Assembly: GCF_013761175.1 (NCBI RefSeq)
Contig: NZ_JACDUR010000002.1
Span: 564,816 to 628,815 of the forward strand
Direction of reading: 5' to 3'
DNA from: Nonomuraea soli
GTDB lineage: Bacteria > Actinomycetota > Actinomycetes > Streptosporangiales > Streptosporangiaceae
Length of the DNA: 64,000 nucleotides
A model generated the notes under the pieces. It saw only the letters and a list, made by a program, of their open reading frames with translations. It was not told the DNA's origin and did not search any database. Both the position numbers and the translations under genes were made by a program. Below, one piece after another: positions 55,984 through 63,899 of the stretch; positions within the stretch are counted from its first letter, which is position 1; the number at the start of each line of letters is the position of its first letter.

Positions 55984-56142
55984 CTACGGGGTCGGGTCGT
56001 CGGTCCAGTACATGTCGCACGGGTAGTCGAAGACGACCTTCGGGCAGTAGATCTTGATCGGTTCGAGCTTCGCCGCCGCCGGGGACTGCACGCCTGCCAG
56101 GACGGCGGCGGCGGCGAGGGCGACGGTGAGTGGCTTGCGCAA
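55984..56142 (-). CDS. Small secreted two-cysteine peptide C (52 residues)
   Basis: TTG 56142 is preceded by GGAG at the right distance. A signal peptide (MRKPLTVALAAAAVLAGVQS...AAA) leads to a 28-residue mature part with IYCPKVVFDYPCDMYW, two cysteines eight residues apart, ending DDPTP. It sits 12 bases from the second AfsR-like gene, tail to tail, mirroring peptides A and B. No known family recognised. Confidence 0.65.
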   Translation of the reverse strand: MRKPLTVALAAAAVLAGVQSPAAAKLEPIKIYCPKVVFDYPCDMYWTDDPTP

Positions 56143-56219
56143 CGTGTGCTCCGATGAGGCGCGGACGAGAACGGGCGACACTCTAGGCGGTGCCGCTTTC
56201 GATCCGCTTTGCAGGCGAC

Positions 56220-57593
56220 TCACCCCATGCGGAAGGCCGGCAGCCTGACCACCGCCCGCAGGCCGGGACCGGCGTCCTCCAGGTGCACGCTGCCGCCGTG
56301 GGCGCGCACGGTCTCGCGCACGATCGCCAGCCCGAGCCCCGCGCCGCCCTGGTCGCGCCCGCGGCCCTCGTCGAGGCGGGTGAAACGGTTGAACACCCGC
56401 TCCATGTCGGCCTCGGGGATGCCCGGTCCGTCGTCGGTGACCGTCAGGGTGCCGTCGGAGGTCAGGCGCACCTCGACCGTGGCCTCGGCGTGCCGTACGG
56501 CGTTGTCGAGCAGGTTCGTCAGCACCCGGCCCAGGTCGAGCTCGTCGCCCTCGACGAGCACCGGCTCGCAGCGGGTGACGCGGACCGACGGGTAACGTTC
56601 GGCGACGCGCCGCACGACCGACTCCAGCTCGACCGGGTCGTGACGGGCGGGCGTGCCGCCGCGCTCGTCGAGGCGGGCCAGCGCCAGCAGGTCTTCGGCC
56701 AGGCGCGACAGGCGCAGCGTGTCTTCCAGTACGCCCTCGGCCGTCTCGATCCAGTCGGCGCCCGCCGGATGGCCCAGCGCGACCTCCAATTGGAGCCGGA
56801 TGCTGGCCAGCGGGCTGCGCAGTTCGTGGGCGGCGTCGGAGACCAGCGCGCGCTGGCGCCGCTCGGCCTCCTCCAGCCGGCCGAGCATGTCGTTGAGCGT
56901 CGTGGCCAGCGCGTGCACCTCGTCGCGCGACACCGGCACCGGCAGGCGGCGCGAACGGGCGGTGTGGGTGATCTCGGTGGCGCCCTCGCGCAGCGAGCTG
57001 ATCGGGCGCAGCGTGCGGCCGATGATCAGCCAGCTCGCCACGGCCAGCACGATCGTCAGCGCGGGCGTGCCGATCAGCAGCACCCGGCCCGCCACCCGCA
57101 CGCTCTGGTCCAGCCCGCGCACCGGCCGGGCGGCCAGCACGCTCTGCCCGCGGTCGGCGCGCAGCGCGATCACCCGCAGCGGCCCCGAGGAGTCGTGGGA
57201 GAAGGCCGGCTCGCCGGAGGCCAGCGCCCCGCCGCGCCGCTCGGCGTTGAGCAGCGGCACCAGCCGGTCGGCGCCCGGCGTGGCGTGCGTGATGCGGCCG
57301 CCGGCGTCGAGCACCTGGATGATCGTGCCCTCGGTGGAGGTGAGCACGCGCGGGACGGTGCCCGCGTCGGCCATCACCCGCACGGCCTGGGCGCGCTGCG
57401 TCATCGCCTCGTCACTGGCGTTCGTCAGCGAGGTCGTGAGCACGCTCAGGAAGACCGACGCCGACAACGCGAGCGCGAAGGCCAGCACGGTCGCGGCCAC
57501 GGCGGTCAGCCGGAAGCGCAGGCTCTGCCGCCGCCACCACGACAGCGGGCTGCCCGGCGCGCGCCCCCGCCGGCGGGGCAGGACGTCAGCCAC
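56220..57593 (-). CDS. Two-component sensor histidine kinase
   Basis: 457 residues. Two membrane helices (about 28-50 and 170-192) flank an extracellular sensor, then a HAMP linker. The HisKA site is SDAAHELRSPLASIRLQ. The ATPase part shows NLLDNAVRHA, DDGPGIPEADMERVFNRF and GAGLGLAIVRETVRAHGG. It phosphorylates the regulator encoded just upstream. GTG 57593 overlaps the regulator's stop by eight bases. Confidence 0.93.
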   Translation of the reverse strand: MADVLPRRRGRAPGSPLSWWRRQSLRFRLTAVAATVLAFALALSASVFLSVLTTSLTNASDEAMTQRAQAVRVMADAGTVPRVLTSTEGTIIQVLDAGGRITHATPGADRLVPLLNAERRGGALASGEPAFSHDSSGPLRVIALRADRGQSVLAARPVRGLDQSVRVAGRVLLIGTPALTIVLAVASWLIIGRTLRPISSLREGATEITHTARSRRLPVPVSRDEVHALATTLNDMLGRLEEAERRQRALVSDAAHELRSPLASIRLQLEVALGHPAGADWIETAEGVLEDTLRLSRLAEDLLALARLDERGGTPARHDPVELESVVRRVAERYPSVRVTRCEPVLVEGDELDLGRVLTNLLDNAVRHAEATVEVRLTSDGTLTVTDDGPGIPEADMERVFNRFTRLDEGRGRDQGGAGLGLAIVRETVRAHGGSVHLEDAGPGLRAVVRLPAFRMG

Positions 57594-58260
57594 CGTCGCC
57601 CGCCAGCCGGTATCCCGCTCCGCGCACGGTCTGCAGCGCGCCCCGGCCGAACGGGGCGTCGATCTTGCGCCTCAGGTAGCCGACGTACACCTCGACCACG
57701 TTGGGGTCGGTGTCGAAGGTGTCCCAGACGTGCTCCAGGATCTCCGACTTGGAGACCACCTCGTCGTGGCGGCGCATCAGGTACTCCAGCAGCGCGAACT
57801 CGCGGGGCGTGAGCTCCACGGGCTCCTCGCCGCGCTGGACCCGGCGCCGCGCCGGGTCCAGCGTCAGGTCGCCCGCCGACAGCACCGCGGGACGCCGCCC
57901 GGCGTCGCGCCGCAGCAGCGCCCGCAGCCGGGCCACCAGCACCACGTACGAGAACGGCTTGGTCAGGTAGTCGTCGGCGCCCAGATCGAGCCCGTCCGCC
58001 ATGTCGTACTCGCCGTCCTTGGCCGACAACATCAGGATCGGCACCCAGTTCTCCTCCGCGCGCAACTGCTTGCACACGTTGTAGCCGGACAGCCGGGGCA
58101 ACATGATGTCGAGCACCACCACGTCGTAGTCGCCGACCCTGGCCATGTGCAGGCCCTGCTCCCCGTCGTGGGCGAGATCGACGGCGAATCCCTCGGCCTG
58201 CAGGCCCCGCTGCAGGGCCGCGGCCATGCGCCGCTCGTCCTCGACCACCAGAACTCTCAT
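57586..58260 (-). CDS. OmpR/PhoB-family response regulator
   Basis: 224 residues. Receiver domain: VLVVEDERRMAAAL, phosphoacceptor Asp in VVLDIMLPRLSG, MLSAKDGE and the Lys in YLTKPFS. C-terminal winged helix: VELTPREFALLEYLMRRHDEVVSKSEILEHVW and VEVYVGYLRRKID. ATG 58260. A TCTCAG-type dyad 25 bases upstream (58285-58300) and another at 58883-58908 are candidate binding sites. It probably controls the neighbouring lipoprotein/ABC operon. Confidence 0.93.
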   Translation of the reverse strand: MRVLVVEDERRMAAALQRGLQAEGFAVDLAHDGEQGLHMARVGDYDVVVLDIMLPRLSGYNVCKQLRAEENWVPILMLSAKDGEYDMADGLDLGADDYLTKPFSYVVLVARLRALLRRDAGRRPAVLSAGDLTLDPARRRVQRGEEPVELTPREFALLEYLMRRHDEVVSKSEILEHVWDTFDTDPNVVEVYVGYLRRKIDAPFGRGALQTVRGAGYRLAGDGG

Positions 58261-58270
58261 GGCGTGGAGT

Positions 58271-58351
58271 TTAGGCAATCACGACTGAGAGCCTTCTCAG
58301 CACGTGGAGCTGTGGGTGGACGACCAGCCCGGCCAGGATGGTCTTCCTCAT
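58271..58351 (-). CDS. Possible 26-residue leader peptide
   Basis: ATG 58351 overlaps the stop of the upstream small gene (ATGA), and the frame reads MRKTILAGLVVHPQLHVLRR then ends ten bases before the response-regulator ATG. The start resembles a signal peptide. It is too short to trust; the overlap may be chance, since the region also holds a regulator-box dyad. Confidence 0.2.
   Translation of the reverse strand: MRKTILAGLVVHPQLHVLRRLSVVIA
58285..58300. promoter_or_regulatory. TCTCAG-type inverted repeat upstream of the response regulator
   Basis: CTGAGA-GCCT-TCTCAG, perfect 6-bp arms. The same sequence type recurs at 58883-58908. Likely a binding site of the response regulator, giving autoregulation. 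Confidence 0.6.
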
Positions 58352-58695
58352 CGTGTCTCTCCCATGATCTGTCTCGCCCGCGGGAGCGCGGCGAGTTCGA
58401 GGCGGACCTTGTTGTCGGCCTCGGTCCTGAAAAGCGGGGGCGAGGCGGCCAGCAGGTGCGCGTGCAGCCGCTGGACGGTCCCGCCGTAGGAGGTGGACGC
58501 GGCGCAGCGCGCCTCGGCGACCGCCTGGGCGGGCGGCCCCTCCTGGGCGCGGGCCACGCAGCTGGTGTCGGAGGCGGTCAGCACCCCGCCCGACGGCGGC
58601 GGCGCCGACAGCCCCTCCGGCTCGCGGCCGTGCAGCAGCGCGAGCGCCAGGCTCCTGCGCTGCGGGGCCAGCGAGCGCAGGTAGCGGCCGTTCAC
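58348..58695 (-). CDS. 115-residue hypothetical protein
   Basis: Starts at GTG 58695, overlapping the stop of the preceding small gene (GTGA). Codon third positions are almost all G or C in this frame only, which supports coding. The protein reads VNGRYLRSLAPQRRSLALAL at its start, has two cysteines (TSCVARAQ and ARCAAST) and ends RLELAALPRARQIMGETR. No family is recognised, and no signal peptide or membrane helix is seen. With the 46-residue gene before it, it may be a secreted two-part product or a sensor accessory of the two-component system. Confidence 0.55.
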   Translation of the reverse strand: MNGRYLRSLAPQRRSLALALLHGREPEGLSAPPPSGGVLTASDTSCVARAQEGPPAQAVAEARCAASTSYGGTVQRLHAHLLAASPPLFRTEADNKVRLELAALPRARQIMGETR

Positions 58696-58832
58696 GTCGT
58701 CGCCGGGAGGCCGTACCCCCGGGCCGCCGCCCACCGCTCGTCGCTCACGCCGTACGGGAAGTCCCTGCGGTACGGCACGGCGGCCATGACGGCGGCCAGC
58801 ACGGCGAGACCCAGCACCCCGATCGTTCTCAC
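58692..58832 (-). CDS. 46-residue hypothetical protein with hydrophobic N-terminus
   Basis: GTG 58832. The first 20 residues (VRTIGVLGLAVLAAVMAAVP) form a signal or membrane helix. The rest reads YRRDFPYGVSDERWAAARGY and LPATT. Codon use is high GC3 in this frame. It overlaps the 115-residue gene by four bases and begins 51 bases from the double regulator box, so it is likely the first gene of the stretch that runs into the two-component system. Confidence 0.5.
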   Translation of the reverse strand: MRTIGVLGLAVLAAVMAAVPYRRDFPYGVSDERWAAARGYGLPATT

Positions 58833-58882
58833 AGCCCGCGACCGTAGGCGCGGCCGTTGTGCGCGGGCTTTGCTCCCGCTAT

Positions 58883-58908
58883 CTGAGAGGCCTCTCAGCG
58901 CCTCTCAG
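58883..58908. promoter_or_regulatory. Double TCTCAG regulator box in the divergent promoter
   Basis: CTGAGAGGCCTCTCAG (58883-58898) is a perfect 16-bp palindrome, followed by another CCTCTCAG (58901-58908), which makes a 10-bp-spaced direct repeat as OmpR-family regulators favour. It lies between the small minus-strand genes and the lipoprotein/ABC operon and matches the dyad at 58285-58300. Confidence 0.7.
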
Positions 58909-58968
58909 TCTCCGCACAGGATCATTCGCGCAGGCTTCCGGGTGAACGCAATACCGTGAAGGAGTGAC

Positions 58969-60066
58969 ATGCGAACAGGCAAGCTCGTGAGATGGGGAGT
59001 GCCGGTGGCCGCCGCCGCCGTGATCGGCGCCGCCGTGGCGGCGGGACCGGTCATCGCCGCGGTCGGATCCGATCCGGTGCTGCCCGAGCGTACGGCGAGC
59101 CAGCTCCTGGCCGACGCCGCCGCGGCCGCGGAGCGCCAGTCCGGCATCCAGCCCATGTCGGGCACCGTCACCAAGACGGCCTCGCTCGGCCTGCCGGCGC
59201 TGCCCGGAGCCGACGCCGCAGGGGGAGACTCGCCCCTCGCGCTGCTGACGGGGGCGCACGAGGTGAAGGTCTGGTACGGCAGCGGCGAGCGGTTCAGGCT
59301 GGCCCTGCCCGGTGAGATGAGCGAGAAGAACCTCATCGTCAACGGCGGCCAGGCCTGGCTCTGGGACAGCGCCAGCAACACCGCCACCCGCCTGAAGATC
59401 GACCTCGGGCCGCAGGCCAAGCACACCCCGCCCACCCCGCAGCCCACCGACATGACCCCGCAGCAGGTCGCCGAGAAGGTGCTGGCCGACGCCGAGCAGC
59501 ACAGCACCGTCAGCGTCACCAACACCGACCAGGTCGCCGGCCGCGCGGTCTACCAGGTGTCGCTGGCGCCCAAGGATCCCTCCACGCTGGTCAAGGAGAT
59601 CAAGGTCGCGCTCGACGGCGAGACCTACGTCCCGCTGCGCGTGCAGATCTACGCCAAGGACTCCGCCGAACCCGCCTTCGAGGTGGGCTTCACCCAGCTC
59701 AGCTTCGCGCCTCCGGCGGAGGAGAACTTCACCTTCACCCCGCCCGCCGGGGTGACCGTGAAGGACCAGACCATCACCGGCGCCGAACTGGCCAAGACCG
59801 ACCGCATGGACGACATGCCGGCGCTGAAGACGGTCGGGCAGGGCTGGAGCACCGTCGCGGTCGTGCCCTTCGAGCTGCCGTCCGACGCCCAGGCCAAGCA
59901 GGCGGTCGACTCCTTCCTCAAGGGGGCCACGCCCGTCAGCGGCACGTGGGGGAGCGGCAGGCTCATCAAGACGAAGCTGCTCACCGCGCTGCTGACCGAC
60001 GACGGCCGGGTGCTGGTCGGGGCGGTCACGCCCGACAAGCTCACCGAGCTGGCCGGATCCCGGTGA
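58969..60066 (+). CDS. Exported LolA/MucB-like lipid-sorting-type protein
   Basis: 365 residues. A basic N-terminus and hydrophobic helix (VPVAAAAVIGAAVAAGPVIA) form a signal or anchor. The body resembles the DUF2092/LolA-like sheet fold: AAERQSGIQPMSGTVTKTASLG, VKVWYGSGERFRLAL, GGQAWLWDSASNTATRL and FEVGFTQLSFAPP. In actinomycetes such proteins often precede ABC-2 exporters. ATG 58969 has GAAGGAG upstream. Its stop overlaps the ATPase start. Function is inferred only. Confidence 0.7.
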   Translation: MRTGKLVRWGVPVAAAAVIGAAVAAGPVIAAVGSDPVLPERTASQLLADAAAAAERQSGIQPMSGTVTKTASLGLPALPGADAAGGDSPLALLTGAHEVKVWYGSGERFRLALPGEMSEKNLIVNGGQAWLWDSASNTATRLKIDLGPQAKHTPPTPQPTDMTPQQVAEKVLADAEQHSTVSVTNTDQVAGRAVYQVSLAPKDPSTLVKEIKVALDGETYVPLRVQIYAKDSAEPAFEVGFTQLSFAPPAEENFTFTPPAGVTVKDQTITGAELAKTDRMDDMPALKTVGQGWSTVAVVPFELPSDAQAKQAVDSFLKGATPVSGTWGSGRLIKTKLLTALLTDDGRVLVGAVTPDKLTELAGSR

Positions 60067-61067
60067 CCGTGGAGTCACCCGCGGAGCTGACTGTGCGGGC
60101 GCCCGAAAGGGCGCCCGCCGCCCCGCCCGCCGCCGAGGACCCGGCGGGCGGCGCGGCGATCGTCACGCGCGGGCTCACCAAACGTTTCCGCGGCGGCCAG
60201 GTCGCCGTCGACGGCCTCGACCTGACCGTGCCCGCGGGCAGCGTCTTCGGCTTCCTCGGGCCCAACGGCTCGGGCAAGACCACCACCATCCGCATGCTGC
60301 TCGGCCTGGTGGCTCCCACCGGGGGCACGCACGAGCTGCTCGGCCTGCCGCTCGCCCGGGCGCTGCCCGCCGTCGGCGCGGTGGTCGAGGGCCCGGCCTT
60401 CTACCCCTACCTGTCCGGTTCGGCCAACCTGTTGCGCTTCGACGCCGCCAACCCCGCCGCCTCGGGCCGCGACGCCGCCCGGCGGGTCGGCCGGGCGCTG
60501 GAGCGGGTGGGCCTCTCGGCGGCGGCGGGCAAGCGGTACCGGGCCTACTCGCTGGGCATGCGCCAGCGCCTGGCCATCGCCGCCGCCCTGCTGACGCCGC
60601 GCCGGCTGCTGGTGCTCGACGAGCCCACCAACGGCCTCGACCCGCAGGGCACCCGCGAGGTGCGCGCGCTGGTCAAGGAGATCGCCGGCGACGGCACCAC
60701 CGTCTTCGTCTCCTCGCACCTATTGGCCGAGGTCGAGCAGATGTGCACGCACGCGGGCATCATGAGCCACGGCAGGCTCGTCGCCCACGGCACGTTGACC
60801 GAGCTGCACGCGGGCCGCTCGGCGCGGCTGCGGGTCGAGACGCCCGACCTGGCCCACGCGGCCGGGATCCTGGCCTCGCTCGGGCTGGCCGACGTGCGCG
60901 CCGCGGGCGAGGAGGTCACGGCGGAGCTGGGCGAGCACGCGCCCGACCGGGTCAACGCCGAGCTGGTACGGCAGGGCGTGGCCGTACGAGGGCTGGCCGT
61001 GGCCAGGCCCAGCCTGGAAGAGGTGTTCGTCGGACTGACCGGGGAGGGTTTCGATGTCGACGGCTGA
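60063..61067 (+). CDS. ABC-2-type transporter ATP-binding protein
   Basis: 334 residues. After a 35-residue Ala/Pro-rich lead come Walker A GPNGSGKTT, a degenerate signature YSLGMRQRLAIA, Walker B LLVLDEPTNGLDP and the switch His (SSHLLAEVEQM). The C-terminal 90 residues form the usual accessory domain. GTG 60063 overlaps the upstream stop. It powers the permease encoded by the next gene, overlapped by 14 bases, and resembles bacitracin/antibiotic-resistance exporters (BcrA type). Confidence 0.9.
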   Translation: MTVESPAELTVRAPERAPAAPPAAEDPAGGAAIVTRGLTKRFRGGQVAVDGLDLTVPAGSVFGFLGPNGSGKTTTIRMLLGLVAPTGGTHELLGLPLARALPAVGAVVEGPAFYPYLSGSANLLRFDAANPAASGRDAARRVGRALERVGLSAAAGKRYRAYSLGMRQRLAIAAALLTPRRLLVLDEPTNGLDPQGTREVRALVKEIAGDGTTVFVSSHLLAEVEQMCTHAGIMSHGRLVAHGTLTELHAGRSARLRVETPDLAHAAGILASLGLADVRAAGEEVTAELGEHAPDRVNAELVRQGVAVRGLAVARPSLEEVFVGLTGEGFDVDG

Positions 61068-61905
61068 GGCGCTGGTGCTGCCCGCCACCCGTACGTCCGT
61101 CACCTGGCGGCTGCTGCGCTCGGAGCTGGCCCTGACCTTCCGGCGGCCGCGCAACCTCGTCATGATGGCCATCCTGGCGGCCGTCCCGATCATCATCGGC
61201 GTCGTGATCCGGCTGGTCGGCTCCGAGGGCGACGCCGGCGGCATGATCGCCCAGACCGCGGGCAACAGCCTGATGCTCACCGTGGTGTCGCTGTTCGTCC
61301 TGGTGCCGCTGCTGATGCCGGTCGCGGTCGCGGTGGTGGCGGGCGACGCGATCGCCGGGGAGGCCGGCACCGGGACGCTGCGCTACCTGCTGACCGCTCC
61401 GGCCGGCCGGGGCAGGCTGCTGGCGGTGAAGTACCTGAACGCCGTGCTGTTCGGCCTGGCGCTGACCCTCACCGTGGCCACCGCCGCGCTGCTGACGGGC
61501 CTGGTGCTCTTCCCCGCGGGCGACGTCACGCTGCTGTCGGGCACGACCATCTCGCTGGGGGAGGGGCTGCTGCGGGTGCTGGCCATGGTCGGCTACGTCG
61601 CGGCGGGCATGGCGGCGCTGGCCGCGGTGGCCGTGGCCCTGTCGACCTTCACCGAGGTCGCGATCGGCGCCATCGCGGCGACGGTGGTGCTCATCATCGT
61701 CACGCAGGTGCTGCGGGCGATCCCGCAGCTCGACTGGCTCGCGCCCTACCTGCTGCCCACGCGGTGGACCGGCTTCGACGGCCTGCTGCGCGACCCGGTG
61801 CCGATGAGTGAGATCTGGCAGTCGCTGCTGGCCTTCGGCGCCTACATCGTGCTGTTCTGCTCGCTGGCCTGGGCCCGCTTCACGGGCAAGGACATCACCT
61901 CCTGA
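61054..61905 (+). CDS. ABC-2-type transporter permease
   Basis: 283 residues with six membrane helices: a first helix (RNLVMMAILAAVPIIIGVVI), VLVPLLMPVAVAVVAGDAIAGE, and later LGEGLLRVLAMVGYVAAGMA. GEAGTGTLRYLLTAPAGRGRLL is the typical cytosolic loop. ATG 61054 lies inside the ATPase gene with GGGGAGGG upstream. The two-component system next door probably induces this exporter. Confidence 0.9.
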   Translation: MSTAEALVLPATRTSVTWRLLRSELALTFRRPRNLVMMAILAAVPIIIGVVIRLVGSEGDAGGMIAQTAGNSLMLTVVSLFVLVPLLMPVAVAVVAGDAIAGEAGTGTLRYLLTAPAGRGRLLAVKYLNAVLFGLALTLTVATAALLTGLVLFPAGDVTLLSGTTISLGEGLLRVLAMVGYVAAGMAALAAVAVALSTFTEVAIGAIAATVVLIIVTQVLRAIPQLDWLAPYLLPTRWTGFDGLLRDPVPMSEIWQSLLAFGAYIVLFCSLAWARFTGKDITS

Positions 61906-61917
61906 GCGCCCGGGGGA

Positions 61918-61951
61918 GCGGCGGGCACGGCACTCGGGCCGAGCCCGCCGC
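61918..61951. terminator. Hairpin after the exporter operon
   Basis: GCGGCGGGC (61918-61926) pairs with GCCCGCCGC (61943-61951), a 9-bp stem that can extend outward through flanking CCCGGGG/CCCCGGG. It lies 13 bases past the permease stop and serves as a terminator, also for the convergent YcnI-type gene. Confidence 0.6.
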
Positions 61952-62006
61952 CCCGGGGCAGGTTCAGGCGCGGCGGCACGAATCGGGCCGCCGCTCCCTG
62001 GTCACG

Positions 62007-62762
62007 TCAGGCGCGGCGGCGCAGGCCCAGCGCACCGATCACGACGCCGACCACTCCCACGACCAGCCCGGCGACGCCGAGCAGCCGGGCGGTGCCGTCG
62101 GTGGCACCGTCGGCGCCGTCTGCGGTGGCGGCCACGGGCGTCACCGAGGGCCCGGACGCCGGGGGAGACGCCTGCGGAGAGGTCTGGCCGGCGGGAGCGG
62201 TCGTGGCGGTAGCGGCCCCGTGGCCGTCGCCGGTGGCCGGGGTGAGCTTCAGCACGGGAGCCGGATGCTCGGCCTCGGAGCCGTCGGCGGCGGGCGGGTC
62301 GGCCCACTTGACGACCTCGCCGCTGGAGTAGGTCTGGGTGGCGGGGAAGATCAGCTGGTCGACGCCGGTGGGCAGGCGGCCCATCGAGACCTCGAACTCC
62401 TGGAACTCACCGGGGTTGATCTTCCCGCCCGTCCAGACGACCTTGGTGACCGCCTCCTCGAGCTCGCCGTCCTCGACCTTGACCGGGGCGGGCAGCTTGC
62501 TCTCGACGACCTCGGCCTTCCAGCCGGGCAGCGGCTTCACCGAGACGAACGCCAGCGGGTGGTCGGCCGGGAACGACACCTCCAGCTTGACCGTGCCGGC
62601 GTCGTCGCGTTCGTTCGGCACCCGGAAGGCGACCTTGGTGAAGCCGCCCTGCGGGGCGGTGCCGGGCTGGATGGTGACGTGGGCCAGCGCGGGCATCGCC
62701 AGGCCGAGCGTGAGAGCGGTGGTGGCGGCGAGCACGCTCGCGCCACGGCGGATGAAGGACAT
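62007..62762 (-). CDS. YcnI/DUF1775-type exported copper-binding protein
   Basis: 251 residues. The signal peptide ends PALA and the mature protein starts HVTIQPGTAPQGGF; that N-terminal His is the copper ligand (monohistidine brace) in YcnI-type proteins. The body has VPNERDDAGTVKLEVSFP and PGEFQEFEVSMGRLP. A Thr/Pro-rich linker and a C-terminal membrane helix (LGVAGLVVGVVGVVIGALG) anchor it. It likely sequesters or delivers Cu(II) outside the cell. ATG 62762 has GGAG seven bases upstream. Confidence 0.9.
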   Translation of the reverse strand: MSFIRRGASVLAATTALTLGLAMPALAHVTIQPGTAPQGGFTKVAFRVPNERDDAGTVKLEVSFPADHPLAFVSVKPLPGWKAEVVESKLPAPVKVEDGELEEAVTKVVWTGGKINPGEFQEFEVSMGRLPTGVDQLIFPATQTYSSGEVVKWADPPAADGSEAEHPAPVLKLTPATGDGHGAATATTAPAGQTSPQASPPASGPSVTPVAATADGADGATDGTARLLGVAGLVVGVVGVVIGALGLRRRA

Positions 62763-62806
62763 GAAAAACTCCACTGGGAGAGATACGCGAACGGGGTGTC
62801 AGGGGA

Positions 62807-63334
62807 TCAGGCGGGCAGTGGAGGACCGCGCCTGCTGACGATGTGCCGCAGCTCGCTCGGACGCGCGGGCACCGGCAGGGGAAGGATCGGAGCCTGCCGC
62901 GTGACGGGCAGGCCGGGCAGGACGAACAGCGCCAGGCGCAGGAACAGCCGCCGCAGCAGCGACCACAGCGTGTTCTCGCCGCGCGCCAGCCACCATCCGG
63001 TGACCAGGGTGGCGCCCAGATGTGCCAGGAGCATGCCGGCGCTGACGCTCAGCCCTCCGCCGCCGTGGTGGGCGGGCAGGTAGTCGGTCTGGGTGCCGAA
63101 CAGCTCGTGCAGCCCCAGCTGCGTGGCGCCGAGCGCCACGGTGAGGACCGGCTGGCCGCGCTCGGCCCCGCCCAGCAGCAGTGCCAGGACGAAGACCGCG
63201 CCGGCGCCCAGACCAAGCGTGCCCGTGGTGGGCGCCGCACCGCCCGCGACCAGGTGCGCGAGGGCGGCGAGCAGCACGCACACGGCCGAGAAGGCCGCCG
63301 CGCGGAGTGCTCGCAAGGGGGCGTGTGCGTTCAT
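62807..63334 (-). CDS. Small multi-pass membrane protein of a copper locus (paralogue of 24992-25525)
   Basis: 175 residues with about four membrane helices. Shared with the other copy: LAHLVAGGAAPTTGTL, a His-containing centre (LPAHHGGGGLSVSAG), WWLARGENTLWSLLRRLFLRL and a tail ending VSRRGPPLP. It lies 44 bases upstream of the YcnI-type gene on the same strand, likely one operon. Function unknown; a link with copper handling is inferred from both locations. Confidence 0.7.
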   Translation of the reverse strand: MNAHAPLRALRAAAFSAVCVLLAALAHLVAGGAAPTTGTLGLGAGAVFVLALLLGGAERGQPVLTVALGATQLGLHELFGTQTDYLPAHHGGGGLSVSAGMLLAHLGATLVTGWWLARGENTLWSLLRRLFLRLALFVLPGLPVTRQAPILPLPVPARPSELRHIVSRRGPPLPA

Positions 63335-63419
63335 GGGCGAACCCATGCTCTCACGTGTACCTTGCCGTGCAATCCCTGGCCGATATGTGCGCTTTGTCGC
63401 TAGGGTCGGAGCAGAGGTG

Positions 63420-63899
63420 ATGTTCGTGCGGCATTTCGCAGGTTTGCTCGTCGGGCTGGTGGTAAGCGCCATCCTGCTCGGCGGGGGCGGCTGGGCTGTG
63501 TACCAGGCGACGGCCAGCGCGCTGGCCAGTCCGCCCGGGGGACGGCCCATGTGGATAGCCCTGGGCGCCATGGCCGCGGTCGGCCTGGTGCTCGGACTGG
63601 TGATGTCGGGGCGGATCTCCCCGCTGGCCACCTTCGTGCCGTCGATGGTCCTGCTCGCCTGGACCGTCGTCTACGTGCTCGACATCAACCGCGCCCTGTC
63701 CTTCATCCCCAAGGAGCCGTCGGTGCACCAGCTCCTGCGGGAGGCGGGCCTGGGGAACCAGACCCTGCTGACGACCGGCGTCTACGCCCTGCTCGGCGTC
63801 GCCCTCTTCCTGCCCGTGCTGATGCCCTCACGCTGGGCACGCCGTGACGAGGACCTGGAAGAGGACGACTACGAGTCCACCCAGGGCGCGTACTACTGA
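63420..63899 (+). CDS. Conserved small membrane protein with acidic tail
   Basis: 159 residues with four membrane helices (starting HFAGLLVGLVVSAILLGGGG, then IALGAMAAVGLVLGLVMS, FVPSMVLLAWTVVYVLDI and LLTTGVYALLGVALFLPVLM). The C-terminus is acidic (RRDEDLEEDDYESTQGAYY) and cytoplasmic or extracellular. No family is recognised. ATG 63420 (GGAG eight bases upstream) is chosen over GTG 63417. Its last codons overlap the stop of a convergent ABC ATPase gene. Confidence 0.75.
   Translation: MFVRHFAGLLVGLVVSAILLGGGGWAVYQATASALASPPGGRPMWIALGAMAAVGLVLGLVMSGRISPLATFVPSMVLLAWTVVYVLDINRALSFIPKEPSVHQLLREAGLGNQTLLTTGVYALLGVALFLPVLMPSRWARRDEDLEEDDYESTQGAYY

Noticed and set aside
53091..56057. A second long plus-strand frame over the second AfsR-like gene
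   Set aside because: Arg/Pro/Ala-rich composition without motifs; the other frame has complete BTAD, NB-ARC and TPR domains.
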